In this document: positions 17,931-26,105 of the stretch, piece by piece
How the letters are laid out: the number at the start of each line of letters is the position of its first letter
How positions within the stretch are numbered: position 1 is the stretch's first letter
From: Bacillota bacterium
Lineage (GTDB): Bacteria > Bacillota_I > Bacilli_A > Erysipelotrichales > Erysipelotrichaceae
Reading direction: 5' to 3'
Assembly (NCBI GenBank): GCA_023388535.1
Contig: JAEWFZ010000034.1
Span: forward strand, 32,180-96,179
Length of the DNA: 64,000 nucleotides
Notes under the pieces: generated by a model
Seen by the model: the letters and a program-made list of their open reading frames with translations, nothing else
Told to the model about the DNA's origin: nothing
Databases searched by the model: none
Translations under genes and position numbers: made by a program

Positions 17931-17959
17931 TTGCAAGTCGTTTTATAGTTTGCTATAAT
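17931..17959 (+). promoter_or_regulatory. Promoter of rpsT
   Basis: TTGCAA (17931-17936), a 17-nt spacer that ends in TGC, then TATAAT (17954-17959): an extended -10 with a near-consensus -35. The start point would be near 17966, just before the GGAGGTG ribosome-binding site. Confidence 0.85.
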
Positions 17960-17988
17960 GCATTATGACATTTCTAGGAGGTGAAAGG

Positions 17989-18255
17989 ATGCCTAATACA
18001 AAACAACAAGCGAAACGCGCAATTACCGATCAAAAACGTGGTGCCGTTAATAAAGCCAAACGGACGCAATTAAAAACTGCCGTAAAAGCAGTTAAGAACG
18101 CGGTTAACGAAAATAATTATGAAGCTGCGGTTGAAAAACTAAATACCGCCAACAAATTATTAGATGCTAGTATTACCAGTAATCTAAATCATAAAAATAA
18201 AGTAAATCGTACAAAATCAAGATTAACTAAAGCGGTTAATGCCATAAAAGAATAA
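17989..18255 (+). CDS. rpsT: 30S ribosomal protein S20
   Basis: 16S rRNA-binding protein rich in Lys/Ala. 88 residues: starts MPNTKQQAKRAITDQKR and ends LTKAVNAIKE, the normal S20 layout. The start ATG at 17989 follows a strong GGAGGTGAAAGG Shine-Dalgarno. It is transcribed divergently from fmt and convergent with sdaA. The neighbouring holA-comEC block matches the conserved comEC-holA-rpsT-lepA order. Confidence 0.96.
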   Translation: MPNTKQQAKRAITDQKRGAVNKAKRTQLKTAVKAVKNAVNENNYEAAVEKLNTANKLLDASITSNLNHKNKVNRTKSRLTKAVNAIKE

Positions 18256-18279
18256 ACCACATTGAAGTGGTTTTTTTTA
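18254..18279 (+). terminator. Intrinsic terminator of rpsT
   Basis: AAACCAC/GTGGTTT arms with a 6-nt loop and a run of nine or so T at 18271-18279. It lies between the convergent rpsT and sdaA and could also slow minus-strand transcription. Confidence 0.85.
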
Positions 18280-19485
18280 TTCGACTTTAATTTGGGTCGC
18301 TAGTCCGCCTAACGAAGTTTCTCTAAGCTCAACCGCTATCTTTTGTCCGGTATATTTCATGGTTTCCACAACATCATCAAAACGAACTCGGTTCGGCTTC
18401 ATTCTTATTAATTGTTTAGCCATAAAAGCCGAATCGATCGATCGCAGCGCTGCCGCCCCATTGCGTTCAATGCATGGAATAATCACATAACCACCTACCG
18501 GATCACAGGTTAAACCTAAATGATGTTCCATCCCAATTTCAGCCGCATATTCTATTTCTTCAATAGAATCACTCATTAACGAAGCAATTGCGGCAGAAGC
18601 CATAGCACAGGCCACGCCAACCTCCGCTTGACAGCCACCTTCGGCTCCGGAAATAGTCGCGTTGGTTTTAACCAGATTCCCAAAAATACCACCGGTAGCT
18701 AAAGCATCAACTAATTTATCTTTATCGTATTTTAAATCATGGTGATAATAATACATCACGGCCGCTAACACCCCGGCGGAACCACAAGTCGGTGCCGTAA
18801 CCACGGTCCCTAAAGTCGCATTTTCTTCCATCGTCGCATAGGCATAAGCAATTAGCCGTTGCCTTTTTATTTCATCATCGCTCAGGGCATCATTGGTTAA
18901 AGTATCTAGATAGAGTTTCTTCGCAATTCTTGGCATTTTCAAACGACCTAATAAATAACCTTCATTGGCTAAGCCGCTATCTATCGTGGTAAACATTTGT
19001 TGTAAAATCCCCTTCAAATAGGATTTGGCCTCTGGTTCATAAAAATACACATACTCAGCTAACGTTAGTTGATTATTTGTACAAAATTCATGAATCTCAT
19101 TAAAACTTTGTTCTGGATAGACTTGCTTTTGAAAGTCAAAGTCTTGACCCAATATTTTGATTGAGCCCCCGCCCAAAGAATAAACTACCCAGGTATCTAA
19201 TGGCTGATTAGAAGCGTAGCCTTTTATCGTTAAGCCATTTGGAAAATCATAGGACCAATCTAAAGCAAATTTAACTTCACAAGAAGCGGGTTTGGCCGCT
19301 TTTATTAAAGCCTCATCGCTATAATGACCTTTTCCGGTCAAAGATAAAGAACCATATAAGGTCACAAGAAAGTGATCCGCTTGGGGAAAAGACTTTTTAT
19401 ATAATTTTAAGGCTCTTTGTGGGGCGATGGTATGGGAACTGGAAGGTCCTGAACCGGTCTTATATAACTCTTTAATACTTTTCAT
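18277..19485 (-). CDS. sdaA: L-serine ammonia-lyase, iron-sulfur-dependent
   Basis: Converts L-serine to pyruvate and ammonia with a 4Fe-4S cluster. The 402-residue single chain joins a short beta domain (GSGPSSSHTIAPQRALKLY at residues 11-29) to the alpha domain. Cluster cysteines are visible in VTAPTCGSAGV near residue 233, ISGAEGGCQAEVGVA near 279 and GLTCDPVGGYVIIPC near 325. It is about 50 residues shorter than E. coli SdaA, with a compact N-terminal domain. The ATG shares one base with the holA stop, so the gene has been added to the end of the comEC-holA block, between holA and rpsT. Pyruvate production fits with the glycolytic genes elsewhere in the window. sdaA-type naming is by family, not by proven orthology. 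Confidence 0.88.
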   Translation of the reverse strand: MKSIKELYKTGSGPSSSHTIAPQRALKLYKKSFPQADHFLVTLYGSLSLTGKGHYSDEALIKAAKPASCEVKFALDWSYDFPNGLTIKGYASNQPLDTWVVYSLGGGSIKILGQDFDFQKQVYPEQSFNEIHEFCTNNQLTLAEYVYFYEPEAKSYLKGILQQMFTTIDSGLANEGYLLGRLKMPRIAKKLYLDTLTNDALSDDEIKRQRLIAYAYATMEENATLGTVVTAPTCGSAGVLAAVMYYYHHDLKYDKDKLVDALATGGIFGNLVKTNATISGAEGGCQAEVGVACAMASAAIASLMSDSIEEIEYAAEIGMEHHLGLTCDPVGGYVIIPCIERNGAAALRSIDSAFMAKQLIRMKPNRVRFDDVVETMKYTGQKIAVELRETSLGGLATQIKVE

Positions 19486-20435
19486 TAAACTAATATCTCC
19501 AACATAAATTTCTCTAAAGCAAGATCTGCTTCTATCTTACCTAATTTGATTTCTTGATCGAGTATCGATAATCTAAAGAGATATGAAAGAGCTAGATTTG
19601 GGGTTATGATATGACGTTTGTGATTAAGAATATAGTGCACTTGGCGATCACTGAGTTTAAGTTTCTTGGCTATTTCATCGTGATTACGAATGAAATTGGC
19701 TAAGGTAAACAATTGGTAGTACTGACGTAATTGACGGGCCAATTGAAACAAGATGCTTTGTGCTTTAATGAATTGGTCTTTGAAGGATTGATAAATGATA
19801 AAAGCCTTCTTTTGTTGTTTCATTAATAAAGCGTCACAGAGCTCGTATATCTTGGCTTCATAGGGATCGTTAATCAAAGCTAAGATTTGTGATTCTGTTA
19901 AAGTATTATCCGCTAGTTGTAAACTATTTAACGTCGTTTTTAATTCACTAAAACTGGTGGTTCGTTTGACGATTTCATCAAAGACATTTTTTGATAGTTT
20001 GATATTGTATCGTTCTAAATTATGATTTAACATCCGAACTAGTTCATTAGGAGTATAGCTGACGTTTTCAAAAAATCGCGCATGGGTATTCAAAAACTTC
20101 ATGATAGGTGTACTTTTTAATAACCTAGTTGCTTCGTTAACAAAGAAAAACTTCCAATCCTGATTAGCTTTTAAATGATGATTAATTAAGGTAGCTTCTC
20201 GTTCTGAAAACGGCCATTTAGCGGATAAACCAAAGAAGTTCTTGATGACAAAAATTTTCGGCTGAGCAAACAAAGAAATCGTTTCTAAATCAGCGATAAA
20301 ATCAGCCAATTCAAACGCCGGATCGTCGGCGTTCCATTGAATCAAATCATAAGTTTCATCCGCCTCTTTCTTGATTTCTTGTTCCACTAAATAGAGCTGA
20401 TACTCTAAATCTTTACCATAGTATACCTGTATCAT
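19485..20435 (-). CDS. holA: DNA polymerase III delta subunit
   Basis: The clamp-loader delta subunit that opens the beta sliding clamp. The 316-residue protein begins MIQVYYGKDLEYQLYLVEQE, followed by a degenerate AAA+ domain with FVIKNFFGL, and a helical C-terminal collar domain (residues about 210-316). The gene follows comEC by 35 bp, the conserved comEC-holA order in Bacilli, which supports the call since delta is poorly conserved. Confidence 0.88.
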   Translation of the reverse strand: MIQVYYGKDLEYQLYLVEQEIKKEADETYDLIQWNADDPAFELADFIADLETISLFAQPKIFVIKNFFGLSAKWPFSEREATLINHHLKANQDWKFFFVNEATRLLKSTPIMKFLNTHARFFENVSYTPNELVRMLNHNLERYNIKLSKNVFDEIVKRTTSFSELKTTLNSLQLADNTLTESQILALINDPYEAKIYELCDALLMKQQKKAFIIYQSFKDQFIKAQSILFQLARQLRQYYQLFTLANFIRNHDEIAKKLKLSDRQVHYILNHKRHIITPNLALSYLFRLSILDQEIKLGKIEADLALEKFMLEILV

Positions 20436-20470
20436 AAATTCACCAGGTCTATTATATCAAAAATATCTTA

Positions 20471-22330
20471 CTAGAAACGGATTCTGAGATGTCTCGTTTC
20501 TATCCAATTAATAAATCTTGAAAAATGAAGGCGGATAGTTCCCTGATCTTGAGTCACTAGGTATTTAATATTCAATTGATGTAAGGTTTTTAAGGTCTCC
20601 GGTGAGGGATGACCATAGACCTCTTTATCAGCACTAATAATGGCTAAATAGGGTCTTGTTTCTGCAAGGAAAAACTGATCGCTGGATGTCTTGGATCCAT
20701 GATGCGCTAGTTTAATAATATCAACGTTCAAATCCGGATATTTCACTAAAAGTTGTCTCTCAACCTGTTTAGAGATATCGCCCGTATACAAAATCTTTGT
20801 ATCGTTAATATTAACTAATAAAATTATAGAATTATCGTTTTCATCCTCGAACTCAATTTTGGCTAATAAGGGTTGAATAAAATTTGGTAATTGCTTGAGA
20901 TCATCTTTTTGGGTAATTAAATCTTCTACAAATACTTCGTTTAACATCCGTTCTACCCCACCGCTATGATCACTATCTTGATGACTGACAATTAAATATT
21001 TTAAAGAGGCGATGCCCAAGCGATTCATTTCGGTAATTACCTGAAAACTTTGATTTAACTTACCAGTATCAATAAGAATGCCTTGGTTTGTATAGGGCAG
21101 TCGAATCAAACTGGCGTCGCCTTGTTTAACTTCGATAAAAGATATTGTCGTAATCGGATTTACCCATGGAAGTAAAAAAAGGATAAGCGGACATAGCCAC
21201 GATATCCAAAAGTATTTATGATTCTTTATTAAACTCATTAACCAAATCAACGATAACAATAGCGGAGGCTTACCAATTAATCGAAAACTATTGAGATCGA
21301 TAGTAGACAATAACTGAACCAACCCAGAAAGATAGCTTTCGCCAAGACCAAGTATAAGAAAAAATAATAACAACAAAGCTAGCATGGTTGATAGTATTTT
21401 AAACAACGGAAATAGAACTATCGAAACCAGATTTGCTTGAAAAAGAAAATTCATTTGTAAAAACAATAACCATTGAATTCGCAGAGCAAAAGCATTCTTA
21501 TCGGTAGAAACAAAACGATAAAACGCAAGACTAAAAGGAAACCAAAAAGCTAAAGTAAAAATACTTAGCGGATAAATTACTAACAAAAGACTATACAGCA
21601 ATACTTGTTGTCCAAGCTTGTCTTTAGAGCTAAAATTCAAAAAATGTCTTAGTAAAATCCGCATCATAACAAATGAGATCGGCATGATGATAAATAAAAA
21701 CATGACTACAACTAACATTATTTTCTTAACAGTGTTTTGATAAAAACAAAGACTTAAACAACGTTGAAGATAACTTAAAAAGGAAGAAAACAAAATTCCT
21801 GTAGAAATAATAATGGTAAGTAACCCGGTTGTGTCTTGAATGGATTGATAACCAAGAATCTTATACATTAGCGCTTGTATGGGTGGATTTGACATTTGTT
21901 TTAGGGCTTTGATTAATGGTGAATCGAAAAGCTTTTCTATATTCTCAACCGGATCAATTTGATATTGATGACGTAAACTACTGTAAATCTCAAAGCTATC
22001 ATTTTTCTTTGAAATTTGTGGCTCAAAGACGATATAGTCCCCGACTTCTGAACTGGTATCAAAACTAATAAACTGATTCATCCCAGATTGAATAATAGTT
22101 CGATACTCGTCCTGATAAACAACCCAGCCTTGATTTACCGTAGGGGTTATTGTAGTTAATAAATGGAGAATAAAAACTGAAGAAGTAACGATAATATATT
22201 TGTTAAATTTAATTTTTTGATAATAACAATAGATCCAAGTCGCGATTAACCAGATAAACCACAATCCAGTAGGTAAAAGTGGTTTAAGCATCAGCGCCAA
22301 CAAAATAAATAAACTTTGACGCTCAATCAT
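20471..22330 (-). CDS. comEC: DNA internalization channel ComEC
   Basis: Inner-membrane channel that takes up single-stranded DNA during natural transformation. The 619-residue protein has an N-terminal segment with two helices, an extracellular OB-like part (residues about 60-145), the multi-helix Competence domain (about 155-395) and a C-terminal metallo-beta-lactamase-like domain with SHQDSDHSGGVERM near residue 452 and LAHHGSKTSSDQFF near 545. I start at the ATG at 22328-22330, which overlaps the comEA stop as ATGA. It is shorter than the Bacillus protein (about 776 residues). All domains seem present and the frame is open, so uptake may be functional; other com genes are outside the window. 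Confidence 0.92.
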   Translation of the reverse strand: MIERQSLFILLALMLKPLLPTGLWFIWLIATWIYCYYQKIKFNKYIIVTSSVFILHLLTTITPTVNQGWVVYQDEYRTIIQSGMNQFISFDTSSEVGDYIVFEPQISKKNDSFEIYSSLRHQYQIDPVENIEKLFDSPLIKALKQMSNPPIQALMYKILGYQSIQDTTGLLTIIISTGILFSSFLSYLQRCLSLCFYQNTVKKIMLVVVMFLFIIMPISFVMMRILLRHFLNFSSKDKLGQQVLLYSLLLVIYPLSIFTLAFWFPFSLAFYRFVSTDKNAFALRIQWLLFLQMNFLFQANLVSIVLFPLFKILSTMLALLLLFFLILGLGESYLSGLVQLLSTIDLNSFRLIGKPPLLLSLIWLMSLIKNHKYFWISWLCPLILFLLPWVNPITTISFIEVKQGDASLIRLPYTNQGILIDTGKLNQSFQVITEMNRLGIASLKYLIVSHQDSDHSGGVERMLNEVFVEDLITQKDDLKQLPNFIQPLLAKIEFEDENDNSIILLVNINDTKILYTGDISKQVERQLLVKYPDLNVDIIKLAHHGSKTSSDQFFLAETRPYLAIISADKEVYGHPSPETLKTLHQLNIKYLVTQDQGTIRLHFSRFINWIETRHLRIRF

Positions 22331-22794
22331 AGACAAATATCAGCTTTAATTAACTCAAATTTTTTAACTCCGATTCCCTTTACCTTTAAGAGATCTTCAA
22401 TCAACAAGAAAGGCTGATTTTGGCGATAATCAATAATCGCCTGAGCTGTGGTTGGACCAATGCCCTTTAGACTTTGAAGTTGCTCTAAACTGGCTTGGTT
22501 GAGGGAAATGCATTGTTTTTCTTTCTTTTTGGGGATGGTTATTATGTCGTTTTTCTTTAAGTATTGATTGTAGTTTAAACTATCAAGATCAGCCTCTGGA
22601 CTATAGGGAATTAAATTTAAAATATCCTTGAGTTGAGTAAATGGCTCGACCATTAAGCTTGTTACTTGGTCGACTTCTCCTTTTATCACAACTTCAAAAG
22701 GACTTTCTTCGATAAAAGCTTTTTTATCCATCGAACTATAAGGAAAATAAACTAAAATCGCTAGGATGGCTAATAAAAAAAGAAGTGGTTTCAT
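22327..22794 (-). CDS. comEA: Competence protein ComEA, DNA receptor
   Basis: Membrane-anchored dsDNA-binding protein of the uptake machinery. The 155-residue product has an N-terminal transmembrane helix (LLFLLAILAILVYF, residues 4-17), a short extracellular region resembling an SLBB/soluble-ligand-binding segment, and a C-terminal helix-hairpin-helix pair: LEQLQSLKGIGPTTAQAI and IEDLLKVKGIGVKKFELI. The start codon lies in the loop of a terminator hairpin and codons 3-7 form its 3' arm and T-tract (see the terminator entry), so expression is probably limited by attenuation and by occlusion of the ribosome-binding site. Confidence 0.92.
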   Translation of the reverse strand: MKPLLFLLAILAILVYFPYSSMDKKAFIEESPFEVVIKGEVDQVTSLMVEPFTQLKDILNLIPYSPEADLDSLNYNQYLKKNDIITIPKKKEKQCISLNQASLEQLQSLKGIGPTTAQAIIDYRQNQPFLLIEDLLKVKGIGVKKFELIKADICL

Positions 22795-22811
22795 GGTATC
22801 ACCACTTCTTT
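22774..22811 (-). terminator. Terminator hairpin between greA and comEA containing the comEA start codon
   Basis: On the minus strand AAGAAGTGG (22802-22810) pairs perfectly with CCACTTCTT (22780-22788), extended by one A-T pair. The loop of 13 nt, 22789-22801, contains the comEA ATG at 22792-22794. Seven T residues follow. The hairpin would end greA transcripts and also hide the GTGGTGA ribosome-binding site of comEA in its 5' arm. Confidence 0.85.
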
Positions 22812-22839
22812 ATATTATTTCTGTTTAGTTTTTTCCTAT

Positions 22840-23316
22840 TTATTTAATAGAAAGTATTTCCACACTATAGGACGGATTGACCTTAACCAGGCAGACATCG
22901 CCAACCTTTTTTTCAAGAATTGCTTGAGCTAAAGCGGTTTGGTTGGATAATTTTCCGTTTTCAGGATCGGATTCAACGGAACCTACAATGGTGTACTCAA
23001 AAACTTCTTCGGTATCGAGTTCTTTTAATTTTACACTTCTGCCTAATTGAACTTTCTTAGATTTCGTCGGAGCTTTTTCATCAATTAGCTCTACATTATT
23101 TAGCATATTTTCAAGTTCGCGAATCCGCGCTTCTATTTTTGCTTGGCGATCTCTAGCGGCATCGTAGTCTGCGTTCTCTGATAAATCTCCTTGTTCACGG
23201 GCGGCACGTAGCTCGTCCTTGATTTCGTTACGAACGACATGAATTAGATATTCTTGTTCTTTAATCAGTTCGTTCAACCCTTCTTGGGTGACCATTACTT
23301 TTTGTTTATTGCTCAT
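22840..23316 (-). CDS. greA: Transcription elongation factor GreA
   Basis: Rescues backtracked RNA polymerase by stimulating cleavage of the transcript 3' end. 158 residues: N-terminal coiled coil with the acidic tip LSENADYDAARDRQA near residue 44, and the C-terminal FKBP-like domain beginning near residue 80 (VQLGRSVKLKELDTEEVFEY). It lies 25 bp after udk, the usual udk-greA neighbourhood. A TAAGGAGATAC ribosome-binding site is present upstream. Confidence 0.96.
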   Translation of the reverse strand: MSNKQKVMVTQEGLNELIKEQEYLIHVVRNEIKDELRAAREQGDLSENADYDAARDRQAKIEARIRELENMLNNVELIDEKAPTKSKKVQLGRSVKLKELDTEEVFEYTIVGSVESDPENGKLSNQTALAQAILEKKVGDVCLVKVNPSYSVEILSIK

Positions 23317-23341
23317 AGTATCTCCTTAAATTCCTTTGCGA

Positions 23342-23968
23342 TTATAGCATATTTTGGGCAATGATGCTATTAATCTTGGTTACCAGTAAATCAATGGCTA
23401 CTTTATTATGTCCACCTTCAGGAATGATGACATCGGCGTAACGTTTACTTGGTTCAACGAATTGCTCATGCATCACCCTGACCGTATTCATATACTGATG
23501 GACGACCGATTCAAGCGAGCGACCACGCTTTTTAACGTCGCGCAGTAAACGCCGGATAAAGCGGACATCGGCTGGCGTATCGACAAATATTTTAATATCT
23601 AATAATTCACGCATCGTTTCATCTTCCAAGGCGAATAGACCCTCGATAACCACGACATCGGTCGGATAAATGGTTTCAATTTTGTCCGAACGGGTATGTT
23701 GCACGTAATCATAGACGGGTTTTTCGATGGTGTGACCTTGTTTCAATTGGTTGAGCTGAAAATGCATTAAATCATTGTCAAAAGCTAAGGGATGATCATA
23801 GTTTTGAAGATAGCGTTGTTCCAAGCTCATCTCCGATTGGTCGTTATAATAATCGTCCATTTTGATGATTTGAAAAGAATGTTCAAATTGATCTTTTAAT
23901 TTATTAGCAATACTGGTTTTACCCGAAGCGGAACCACCAGCAATCCCAATCATTAATACTTTTTTCAT
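23342..23968 (-). CDS. udk: Uridine kinase
   Basis: Phosphorylates uridine and cytidine for pyrimidine salvage. The 208-residue P-loop kinase has GIAGGSASGKTSIANKL at residues 8-24, the DDYY motif in IIKMDDYYNDQSEM near residue 38 and DVVVIEGLFALED near residue 106, plus RRLLRDVKKRGRSLESV near residue 139. It shares one base with mltG upstream and precedes greA by 25 bp. Confidence 0.95.
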   Translation of the reverse strand: MKKVLMIGIAGGSASGKTSIANKLKDQFEHSFQIIKMDDYYNDQSEMSLEQRYLQNYDHPLAFDNDLMHFQLNQLKQGHTIEKPVYDYVQHTRSDKIETIYPTDVVVIEGLFALEDETMRELLDIKIFVDTPADVRFIRRLLRDVKKRGRSLESVVHQYMNTVRVMHEQFVEPSKRYADVIIPEGGHNKVAIDLLVTKINSIIAQNML

Positions 23969-25023
23969 TATCTATTCCTCAAATACTTGTCGACATTAGC
24001 TTGATGTTCTTTGCTTGTCTTAGCAAAATACATCGTTTTTTCTACCGAATAAACATCCGAGATAAAATATAAATATTCCGTTTCAATCGGATCTATAATA
24101 GCGTTTAGTGCGGTCACCGAAGGATTGCCGATGGGACCAATCGGTAGTCCTACATGTTGGTAGGTATTGTATGGGGAATCAAAAACAACCAGTTCGCATT
24201 GTCTCCAATCGTTAAATATTTGTTTGGCATAACATACCGTTGCCGACATACCTAACTTCATTTTTTTATCCAAGCGGTTATAAATAACCGAACCAACATT
24301 TTTCATATCAATCGGTTTGGCGGCTTCAGCTTGTACGATCGAAGCTAACGTAAAGATGTCATGGGTCGATAGTTTGGTAGCTTCAAACTTGCTCTTATTG
24401 GTTTTATAGTAGCGCTCCGTTAAGTCCAGGATCTTAGTGGTAATTTCTAAAATAGAAGCCTCCTGCATCACCTCATAGGTTTCAGGAAATAAATACCCTT
24501 CCAATTTTGAAAACAAATTATCGCTTAAGATATCTTCACTTAAGACTTCGTATTTATCAATTAAGGGTTGTAAAAACGCTTCGCTATTCCACGCTTCTAA
24601 AAGGCTTTCTTCTGTGACATAACCTTTACTAGCTATCGCTTTAGCATAATCCTTTTGACGTAAGCCTGGAATTAAGGTAAAAGTATATACCTTTTGAACA
24701 ATATTCTTACTGTCTGATAAATACTCCAAAATCTCTTGGGTAGACATTGATTTTGAGATTTCAAATTCACCCGCTTTAGGGACAAAAGGACCTTTGCTTT
24801 TATTTAAATACTTACTATAACTGGCTGAACGAATGAAGCCTTCGCTTTCTAGTTTAGCTACGACCGTATTAAAACTTGAACCAGAGTCGACTTCAAAAGA
24901 CTCTTTTTCAACGGTTTCGCTACTCATAGGATCACCTAAATGGATGAAATAATCATAGACAAAGTATCCGGTAATTCCCACTAATCCTAGAATTATTGAA
25001 ATGATTATTATCCACTTCTTCAT
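23968..25023 (-). CDS. mltG: Endolytic transglycosylase MltG
   Basis: Membrane-bound lytic transglycosylase that cleaves nascent glycan strands. 351 residues: N-terminal transmembrane helix (WIIIISIILGLVGITGYFVY) facing outwards, a LysM-like segment, and the YceG/MltG domain with the conserved HDIFTLASIVQAEAAKP near residue 220 (catalytic Glu) and GLPIGPIGNPSVTALNAI near residue 295. The ATG at 25021-25023 overlaps the stop of the DUF1292 gene as TAATG, indicating coupling; an earlier in-frame start lies inside that gene. Its presence supports a peptidoglycan wall. Confidence 0.94.
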   Translation of the reverse strand: MKKWIIIISIILGLVGITGYFVYDYFIHLGDPMSSETVEKESFEVDSGSSFNTVVAKLESEGFIRSASYSKYLNKSKGPFVPKAGEFEISKSMSTQEILEYLSDSKNIVQKVYTFTLIPGLRQKDYAKAIASKGYVTEESLLEAWNSEAFLQPLIDKYEVLSEDILSDNLFSKLEGYLFPETYEVMQEASILEITTKILDLTERYYKTNKSKFEATKLSTHDIFTLASIVQAEAAKPIDMKNVGSVIYNRLDKKMKLGMSATVCYAKQIFNDWRQCELVVFDSPYNTYQHVGLPIGPIGNPSVTALNAIIDPIETEYLYFISDVYSVEKTMYFAKTSKEHQANVDKYLRNR

Positions 25024-25376
25024 TAGTTGGTCTCTTTTTCGTGACAATCACAATTTGGATCGTCTTTTTCACAATCACAATCGTGGTGATGGTGGTGGTG
25101 ATGGTGATGATCGTCTTCCGATTCATCTTCGGTCATAAACGTATTAAAGACTTCTTGAATCATTTCCCATTCCTCATCATCTTCAACCGGGAATAGTTGA
25201 CCTTCATCGGTATATGAAGATACATAAACATCGCCACCCGGTTCTTGAGCATCATAATAAAAGACATAGGCTTTATTATTCTCATCCGAGGTAAAGGTAA
25301 ACAAAATTACCATTTCTTTCTCAACACCATCTTCATTGATGATGGTCAGAGTTTCATCCATTAATTCTTGACTCAT
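25023..25376 (-). CDS. DUF1292 protein (YrzB-like) with His9 and Cys-rich metal-binding-type tail
   Basis: Residues 1-75 fit the small DUF1292 fold found next to ruvX in Bacilli, with EKEMVILFTFTSDENNKAYV and YVSSYTDEGQLFPVEDDEEW. After residue 80 comes an unusual tail: an acidic stretch, nine consecutive His (about residues 90-98), then DCDCEKDDPNCDCHEKE with four Cys. This tail could bind Zn, Ni or Cu (inference). The DUF1292 function itself is unknown. The gene overlaps ruvX by 23 bp and mltG by 1 bp. The tail lies in a continuous frame and is followed by a normal coupled stop, so it is not an obvious assembly error. Confidence 0.85.
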   Translation of the reverse strand: MSQELMDETLTIINEDGVEKEMVILFTFTSDENNKAYVFYYDAQEPGGDVYVSSYTDEGQLFPVEDDEEWEMIQEVFNTFMTEDESEDDHHHHHHHHHDCDCEKDDPNCDCHEKETN

Positions 25377-25806
25377 TGTCTAATCTCCTTTTATCTAAAT
25401 AGCGCTGTAAAATCTCAATAGCAGCCACTTGGTCAATAACTTTTTTGCGTTTTTTACGTTTCATATCTAACGCAATTAAGCTTTTTTCGGCGGCTAACGT
25501 TGAATAGCGCTCATCCATTAAAATAACTTCCTTTTCGTAACGTTGTTCTAGTACTTCTTTAAAATCTAAAGAAATTTGAGCTCGCGGTCCCAAATCTCCA
25601 TTTAATAGTCTAGGTAAACCCAAGACAAAAACCTCAGGTTTTATTTCATCAATAATCTCATCCAATTGATTTAAGATATTTTCATATTTATTGCCATGAA
25701 AGGTCAAGGTACTATGTGGATGAGCCAGCAAACCTAAGGAATCGGATACGGCGATTCCTAAAGTTTTCGATCCCAAATCAAAGCCTACAGCTATCGGTTG
25801 TTTCAT
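25354..25806 (-). CDS. ruvX: Holliday junction resolvase-like protein RuvX (YqgF)
   Basis: A 150-residue RNase H-fold protein with [19 protein letters not shown] at the N-terminus (catalytic Asp), [11 protein letters not shown] near residue 76, DERYST near residue 114 and a C-terminal [14 protein letters not shown]. YqgF proteins are linked to 16S rRNA 5' maturation and Holliday junction processing. It overlaps ireB by 4 bp and the DUF1292 gene by 23 bp, the conserved ireB-ruvX-DUF1292 cluster. Confidence 0.93.
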   Translation of the reverse strand: MKQPIAVGFDLGSKTLGIAVSDSLGLLAHPHSTLTFHGNKYENILNQLDEIIDEIKPEVFVLGLPRLLNGDLGPRAQISLDFKEVLEQRYEKEVILMDERYSTLAAEKSLIALDMKRKKRKKVIDQVAAIEILQRYLDKRRLDNESRING

Positions 25807-26063
25807 TCTTCAAACAAGTAGGCGCGCACTAATTCTTCAATGATTTCAAAACGTTCAATTTGTTGAATTAAGCTACGTGCGTTGCGATGACTTGAAATAT
25901 AGGCAGGATCATTGGTTATTAAATACCCCGCCAATTGATTTACGGTATTATATCCGCGCTCATCCAAAGCCTCAGCCACTTGTTTTAAAGTGTTTCTGAT
26001 GTTTTCCTGATGAATGACTTCGGTTGAATAATGCATGGTTTGGGTTAAATCTTTCTTTTCCAA
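25803..26063 (-). CDS. ireB: IreB-family regulatory phosphoprotein (DUF965, YrzL)
   Basis: An 86-residue DUF965 protein: [20 protein letters not shown] and [16 protein letters not shown] are hallmarks. In Enterococcus its homologue IreB is a Thr-phosphorylated target of the kinase IreK and affects cephalosporin resistance. N-terminal Thr residues are present here ([10 protein letters not shown]), so phosphorylation is possible. It follows alaS by 42 bp and overlaps ruvX by 4 bp. Confidence 0.94.
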   Translation of the reverse strand: MEKKDLTQTMHYSTEVIHQENIRNTLKQVAEALDERGYNTVNQLAGYLITNDPAYISSHRNARSLIQQIERFEIIEELVRAYLFEE

Positions 26064-26105
26064 GACAATCCCTCCTTTAGCTATAATTCTATCGTATCTT
26101 AAAAG

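Noticed and set aside
25080..25110. Poly-His tract as a cloning-tag or low-complexity artefact
   Set aside because: Encoded by mixed CAT/CAC codons in a native overlapping gene cluster, followed by a Cys cluster; looks biological.
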